Shown: one piece after another, positions 59,451 to 64,000 of the stretch
Numbering within the stretch: position 1 is the first letter of the stretch
How the letters are laid out: every line of letters starts with the position of its first letter
The notes under the pieces: generated by a model
The model's input: only the letters and a program-made list of their open reading frames with translations
The model's database searches: none
What the model was told of the DNA's origin: nothing
Origin: SHVZ01 sp041906305
GTDB lineage: Bacteria; Pseudomonadota; Alphaproteobacteria; SHVZ01
Direction of reading: 5' to 3'
Length of the DNA stretch: 64,000 nt
Assembly: GCA_041906305.1 (NCBI GenBank)
Contig: JAYRJL010000001.1
Location: 310,001-374,000, forward strand
Position numbers and translations under genes: made by a program

Positions 59451-60113
59451 ATGGCTGAGTCCGACCTCTACAAGCCCGTCAAAGCCTTCCTCGAGAAGCA
59501 GGGCTACGAGGTCAAGGGCGAGGTGCGCGGCTGCGACGTGGTCGCGGTCAAGGATGGCGCGCTCGTCGTGGTCGAGCTGAAGCAGCGCTTCACGCTCGAG
59601 CTGATCCTGCAGGGCGTCGACCGTCTGGCGCTGACCGACAGCGTCTACCTCGCGGTGCCGGAACCGACCGCGCGCAGCCGCGGTCCGGGACCGTGGGACA
59701 AGCGCGTGGTCAAGCTCTGCCGCCGCGTCGGCGTCGGCCTCCTGACCGTCTCGCCGCGCGGGCGGGTCGAGGTGATCGCGCTCCCGGAACCCTACCAGCC
59801 GAACAAGAACCGGAAGAAGGCGGCGCGGCTCGTGGCCGAGCATGCGCGGCGCGCCGGCGATCCCAACCTCGGCGGCGTCAACAAGATCAAGATCGTCACC
59901 GCCTATCGCCAGGAGGCGATCCGCATCGCGGTCGCGCTGGCCTCGGGCGGGCCGCAGAGCCCGAAGAGCCTGAAGGCGGCCTGCGATGCGCCGCGCGCCG
60001 GCAACATCCTCCGCGACAACCACTACGGCTGGTTCGAACGCCAGGAGAAGGGGATCTACGTGATCACCGAGATCGGCCGCACCGACCTGGTGAAGTTTCA
60101 GGCGTCGCGGTAG
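59451..60113 (+). CDS. DUF2161 PD-(D/E)xK nuclease-like protein
   Basis: The 220-residue protein begins ESDLYKPVKAFLEKQGYEVKGEVRGCDVVAV, then VVVELKQRFTLELILQGVDR. D29, E42 and K44 form a PD-(D/E)xK-type site. A Lys/Arg-rich middle and a winged-helix-like C-terminal part (SPKSLKAACDAPRAGNILRDNHYGWFER) follow. DUF2161 is annotated as a putative phosphodiesterase; its substrate and role are unknown. Its 3' end overlaps the convergent PAS_5 gene by 16 bases. Confidence 0.85.
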   Translation: MAESDLYKPVKAFLEKQGYEVKGEVRGCDVVAVKDGALVVVELKQRFTLELILQGVDRLALTDSVYLAVPEPTARSRGPGPWDKRVVKLCRRVGVGLLTVSPRGRVEVIALPEPYQPNKNRKKAARLVAEHARRAGDPNLGGVNKIKIVTAYRQEAIRIAVALASGGPQSPKSLKAACDAPRAGNILRDNHYGWFERQEKGIYVITEIGRTDLVKFQASR

Positions 60114-60604
60114 TAAAGCCCGGTCAGCGTCATGTCGACGCGCACGCCGTCCGACGACAGCGGCAGGGTCAGGATCTCGTACGGTTCCCAGCGATCGAGC
60201 AGCCGGCGCGCGGTCACCCCGGCTCGAGGCGCCCGTTCCTCGACCACGCCGCCGTGCCAGGCATAGAGACGATCGCGATAGACGGGCTCCGGGATGTCGT
60301 CGAAGAACCTGCCGGTCATGTCGCGCCGGATCCGCTCGGTCAGGTGCGTTCCGATCAGCCGATAGCGGAAGCGCAGCGGGCCGTGCAGCACGTCGATCAG
60401 GATCAGGTTGCCGAGCAGCTTCGGCATCGACAGCGGATCGACATCGGCGCGCGACGGCATCGCCCTGCCCGCACGCGCTTCGTCCCAGGTCCGGTAGAGC
60501 GCCACCAGGTTCGGATGCCTCAGCTCCTCGGGCAGGAGCTCGTAGCGCACCCGGTCCGGCGCGGACTCGCGCTCGGGCATCGGCGGGCTGGTCGCGGCGA
60601 CCAT
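60098..60604 (-). CDS. PAS_5-domain protein
   Basis: The 168-residue protein has the alphaproteobacterial PAS_5 pattern: HPNLVALYRTWDEARAGRAMPSRADVDPLSMPKLLGNLILIDV, then RFRYRLIGTHLTERIRRDMTGR and TLPLSSDGVRVDMTLTGLYY. The domain is found alone and is thought to sense small molecules; no output domain exists here. The start is MVAATSPP (60604), two bases after the nicotinamidase stop, so the two genes are co-transcribed. Confidence 0.82.
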   Translation of the reverse strand: MVAATSPPMPERESAPDRVRYELLPEELRHPNLVALYRTWDEARAGRAMPSRADVDPLSMPKLLGNLILIDVLHGPLRFRYRLIGTHLTERIRRDMTGRFFDDIPEPVYRDRLYAWHGGVVEERAPRAGVTARRLLDRWEPYEILTLPLSSDGVRVDMTLTGLYYRDA

Positions 60605-60606
60605 CG

Positions 60607-61239
60607 CTAGAGCCCGAGTGCCGCCGTCGTATCGAGGCGCACGCCGGCCGCGGTCATCGCGGTCTTCGCGGCGCCGAGCGATCCCGCGAGGTCGATCGCG
60701 CGGCAGGCGTCTTCCAGCACCACGACCTCGAACCCGAGTGAGGCGCCGTCGACCGCCGAGTAGTGCACGCAGAAATCGGTCGCGAGTCCGACCATGAACA
60801 GGCGCTTGAAGCCGCGCGTGCGGAGATATCCCGAGAGCCCGGTCGGCGTCTTGCGGTCGTTCTCGAAGAAGGCCGAGTAGGAATCGATCTCCGGGCGGAA
60901 GCCCTTGCGCAGGATCATCTCGGCCTTGCCGGCGGCGAGATGGCGATGGAAGGCCGCCCCCGGGGTCAGCTGCACGCAGTGATCGGGCCACAGGACCTGC
61001 GTGCCGTAGGCGAGCTCGGCCGTCTCGAACGGCTTCTTGCCCGCATGCGCGGAGGCAAAGGAGCGATGCCCCGCCGGGTGCCAGTCCTGGGTCAGCAGCA
61101 CATGGGCGAAGCGCGGGACCAGCCTGTTGACCACGGGCACGACCTCGTCGCCCTTCGGCACGGCGAGCGCGCCTTCCGGGCAGAAGTCGTTCTGCACGTC
61201 GATGACGAGGAGGGCGTCGGTCGTGTCGTCGATGGTCAT
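60607..61239 (-). CDS. pncA: Nicotinamidase
   Basis: The 210-residue isochorismatase-fold enzyme hydrolyses nicotinamide to nicotinate in NAD salvage. The triad is D14 (VIDVQNDF), K112 (LRKGF) and C157 (LATDFCVHYS). The metal site is D52, H54 and H58 (QDWHPAGH), with H87 in WPDHCVQ. All are intact. It is the first gene of a two-gene transcript with the PAS_5 protein. Confidence 0.94.
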   Translation of the reverse strand: MTIDDTTDALLVIDVQNDFCPEGALAVPKGDEVVPVVNRLVPRFAHVLLTQDWHPAGHRSFASAHAGKKPFETAELAYGTQVLWPDHCVQLTPGAAFHRHLAAGKAEMILRKGFRPEIDSYSAFFENDRKTPTGLSGYLRTRGFKRLFMVGLATDFCVHYSAVDGASLGFEVVVLEDACRAIDLAGSLGAAKTAMTAAGVRLDTTAALGL

Positions 61240-61249
61240 GGCGCCGAGT

Positions 61250-61747
61250 CTAGCGCGCGCGCCCGAAAACCGCGATGGCGGCCCCCAGGGCGAGAAACGC
61301 GCCGATGCCGGTCAGGAGCGGGCGGGACGCGGCCGGCGCTCCGTCGGAGACGAGGGTAACCGCGGCGGTGAGCGCCACGACCGCAGCCGCGGACATCGCC
61401 ACCGTAACGGTCCATCGGCGGAACGCGTTCCGGCCGATCGCGGGATCGACCTCGGCGCCGGCGAAGCGGCGGGCATGGTCGATGTGCTGGAGCGCCAGCA
61501 GCAGGGCGGCACCGAATGCCAGCGCCTCGACGAGGCCGGAAGCGGGTTCGGCCCAGAGCGCGATGCCGTAAGCTGCGGTCGCGCTCAAGGCGCCGACGAG
61601 GCCCGACCCCAGCGACCGCCAGGTCACCCCGATCCAGAGCAGCGCGGCACCGGCGACGCTGAAGGCGACCACCGGGGTCGAGCCGTGGATCCAGGCGGGG
61701 ATCGCGGCCGCGATCGCCACGGCGAGATAGGCCGCGATCGGGCTCAT
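61250..61747 (-). CDS. Small multi-pass membrane protein
   Basis: The 165-residue product is not recognised. It has about five hydrophobic segments: 4-20, 26-42, 48-66, 70-88 and 112-162 (the last being two). Between them is the short charged segment HIDHARRFAGAEVDPAIGRNAFRRW. Its ATG overlaps the DUF58 stop (ATGA), so it is the last gene of the MoxR-DUF58 operon. A role with the DUF58 protein in envelope or enzyme maturation is possible but only positional. Confidence 0.75.
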   Translation of the reverse strand: MSPIAAYLAVAIAAAIPAWIHGSTPVVAFSVAGAALLWIGVTWRSLGSGLVGALSATAAYGIALWAEPASGLVEALAFGAALLLALQHIDHARRFAGAEVDPAIGRNAFRRWTVTVAMSAAAVVALTAAVTLVSDGAPAASRPLLTGIGAFLALGAAIAVFGRAR

Positions 61748-63021
61748 CGCCGCGTCGCCCGATGGCGGCCGGTGCGCGCAAGCGGCGCCAGCGCCGCGTC
61801 CAGCGGCAGGTCTGGCCTGAACTCGACTGCCGGCAGCCCGACATCCTGCAGGGCATCGAGCGTCGCCCGGCGGTTCAATGTCCAGAGCCGCGCGGCGAGC
61901 GCGTCCAGCGGCGACTGCTTCATGAACGGCTTCATCAGCTCGAGCGGCGAGAGCGCCAGCAGCAGCACGTCGAAGCCGCGGCCGGCGAGGTTGGCGACCA
62001 CCTTGGTGAAGCGCGGATCGATCAGCGGCGAGAGCGCGATCACCAGCGCGCCGGGCGGCAGCACGCGCGGCGGCAGGAGATCGAGTCTCTGGAAACTGTA
62101 GTTGGCGGCCATGCTGGTCGGCAGCAGCGCTTCCAGTAGCGTCTCGATCTGGCGCCGTCCGGTGCGCGGGCGGATCCACTGGATGTTGCCGCCATAGGTG
62201 ATGAGGCCGACGCGGTCGCGATGGTGCAGGTAGCCGGTCGCCAGCGCCGCCGCCGCCTTCACGCAATAGTCGAGGCTGGAGTCCGGCGGCCGGCCGATAT
62301 CGGCGGTGGTGTCGAGCAGGATGACGACGTCGGCGTTCCGCTCCTCGTGGAACTCGGTGACGTAGAGCCGGCCGGTGCGAAGCGACGCACGCCAGTTGAT
62401 CTGGCGCAGCAGGTCGCCCGAGCCATAGGGCCGGAGGTTGCCTGGCTCCAGCCCCTGGCCGAGCTTGGCGGAGACGTGGTTGCCGAAGGACGAGCGTTGC
62501 CGCTGCGGCCGGGGCAGGTGGCGGATCGGCACCGCGGCCGGATAGACCTTCACGCGCTTCGGATCGTCGTGCCGTCCCTCGACCGCGCTCAAGCCCGCCG
62601 CGTCCCAGGCGCGGTAGTGGAAGCGGCCGAGCTTCACATGGCCGCGGGCGAGCAGGCGGACCTCGATGGTCCAGCTCTCGCTCTCGCCGGCACCGAGGCT
62701 CAGCACGCGCCGCGCGCTGCCCGAGGCGAGATCGGTCAGCACCGGCAGACGATAGAGGACCTCGATGCAGGGGAGCGCCGTGCGCGCGGTCAGCGTGATC
62801 GTGACCGCGATCGGCTCGCCCTCGGTGGCCCGGTCGGTCGAGAGTTCGTGGCTCAGCGTGAAGCCTACCTCGGGGCGAGGGCCATGGGCGCGCAGGACGA
62901 AGAGCAGCAGCGGCACGGCGGCGGCCACGAGCTCGATGCGGTCGACCGCGACCGCCCCCAGCAGCGCCGCCGCGGCCACGGCCGCCAGCGCGAAGACGAG
63001 CGGTGACGCCCTGCCCGTCAC
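61744..63021 (-). CDS. DUF58-domain membrane protein
   Basis: The 425-residue protein starts with two hydrophobic helices (about 9-45), then a beta-rich section and the DUF58 core: GLEPGNLRPYGSGDLLRQINWRASLRTGRLYVTEFHEERNADVVILLDTT. DVVILLDTT begins a vWA-like fold. DUF58 proteins occur with MoxR AAA ATPases in chaperone-like systems; their targets here are unknown. It starts 10 bases after the moxR stop and overlaps the small membrane gene. Confidence 0.9.
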   Translation of the reverse strand: MTGRASPLVFALAAVAAAALLGAVAVDRIELVAAAVPLLLFVLRAHGPRPEVGFTLSHELSTDRATEGEPIAVTITLTARTALPCIEVLYRLPVLTDLASGSARRVLSLGAGESESWTIEVRLLARGHVKLGRFHYRAWDAAGLSAVEGRHDDPKRVKVYPAAVPIRHLPRPQRQRSSFGNHVSAKLGQGLEPGNLRPYGSGDLLRQINWRASLRTGRLYVTEFHEERNADVVILLDTTADIGRPPDSSLDYCVKAAAALATGYLHHRDRVGLITYGGNIQWIRPRTGRRQIETLLEALLPTSMAANYSFQRLDLLPPRVLPPGALVIALSPLIDPRFTKVVANLAGRGFDVLLLALSPLELMKPFMKQSPLDALAARLWTLNRRATLDALQDVGLPAVEFRPDLPLDAALAPLARTGRHRATRR

Positions 63022-63031
63022 GATCGGCTGC

Positions 63032-63988
<957 letters not shown>

Positions 63989-64000
63989 TTCTTCTTCTCC

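Overview
The window is about 64 kb of a high-GC genome, densely packed with genes that often overlap by 4 bases. It is most likely an alphaproteobacterium of the Rhodospirillales/Hyphomicrobiales type. Supporting features are a BA14K-family secreted protein, an HWE-type histidine kinase, a TTAA-N7-TTAAC CtrA-type site, an Irr-like palindrome next to dps, a form II CoxL homologue and several orphan REC proteins. No rRNA, tRNA, CRISPR array, prophage or insertion sequence was recognised. I count 61 protein genes, of which only the first is incomplete (cut by the window edge). No stretch over 300 bases lacks a gene.

Layout: 0-4 kb holds the 3' end of ada, a small hypothetical gene and a four-gene envelope-lipid glycosylation cassette (GT2, LAB_N membrane protein, GT39/ArnT-like transferase, PAP2 phosphatase). 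4-14 kb holds a TPR protein, a methyltransferase, a class A penicillin-binding protein, dps, a 1070-residue sensor with two kinase modules, a Bcr/CflA-type exporter and a YgjP-like metallopeptidase. 14-22 kb holds an Rrf2 regulator with an NDH-2-like flavoprotein, a CocE hydrolase, purC, a bacterial alternative oxidase, a prolyl aminopeptidase and a DUF4197 protein. 22-26 kb holds a FecBCD-type ABC transporter, BA14K and msrC. 26-33 kb is a four-gene signalling operon: a degenerate GGDEF-EAL-like protein, a stand-alone receiver and two hybrid kinases.

33-53 kb is mainly metabolic and detoxification genes: TetR, exported MsrA, a solute-binding protein, RidA plus M20 peptidase, a DHFR-like reductase, an M81 (MlrC) peptidase, a compositionally foreign DUF3800 gene, a Gfo/Idh/MocA reductase, a CheY-like receiver, CbpA-CbpM chaperones, a MetE-like protein, an amidase, two SDRs, an HpaI-type aldolase, a Dabb-like protein plus FMN hydroxyacid oxidase, and a tandem receiver protein. 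53-64 kb holds TetR, VOC, MFS, an aldo/keto reductase, an orphan molybdenum hydroxylase subunit, DUF2161, a PAS_5 protein, nicotinamidase and a MoxR-DUF58-membrane protein operon.

The most striking non-gene structure is a family of nine intergenic repeats (about 16.2, 21.2, 22.1, 36.6, 46.0, 48.8, 49.7, 56.9 and 59.4 kb). They are built from two arm types, A and B, that are roughly but distinguishably inverse to each other. Full arms contain a hairpin followed by a four-tract G-quadruplex motif. Every full A arm is G-rich on the + strand and every full B arm on the - strand, whatever the direction of the flanking genes. Other points are three convergent gene pairs whose stop codons share one CTAG, an intrinsic terminator whose 3' arm contains the msrC ribosome binding site, and dyads at the Rrf2 and tandem-receiver promoters.
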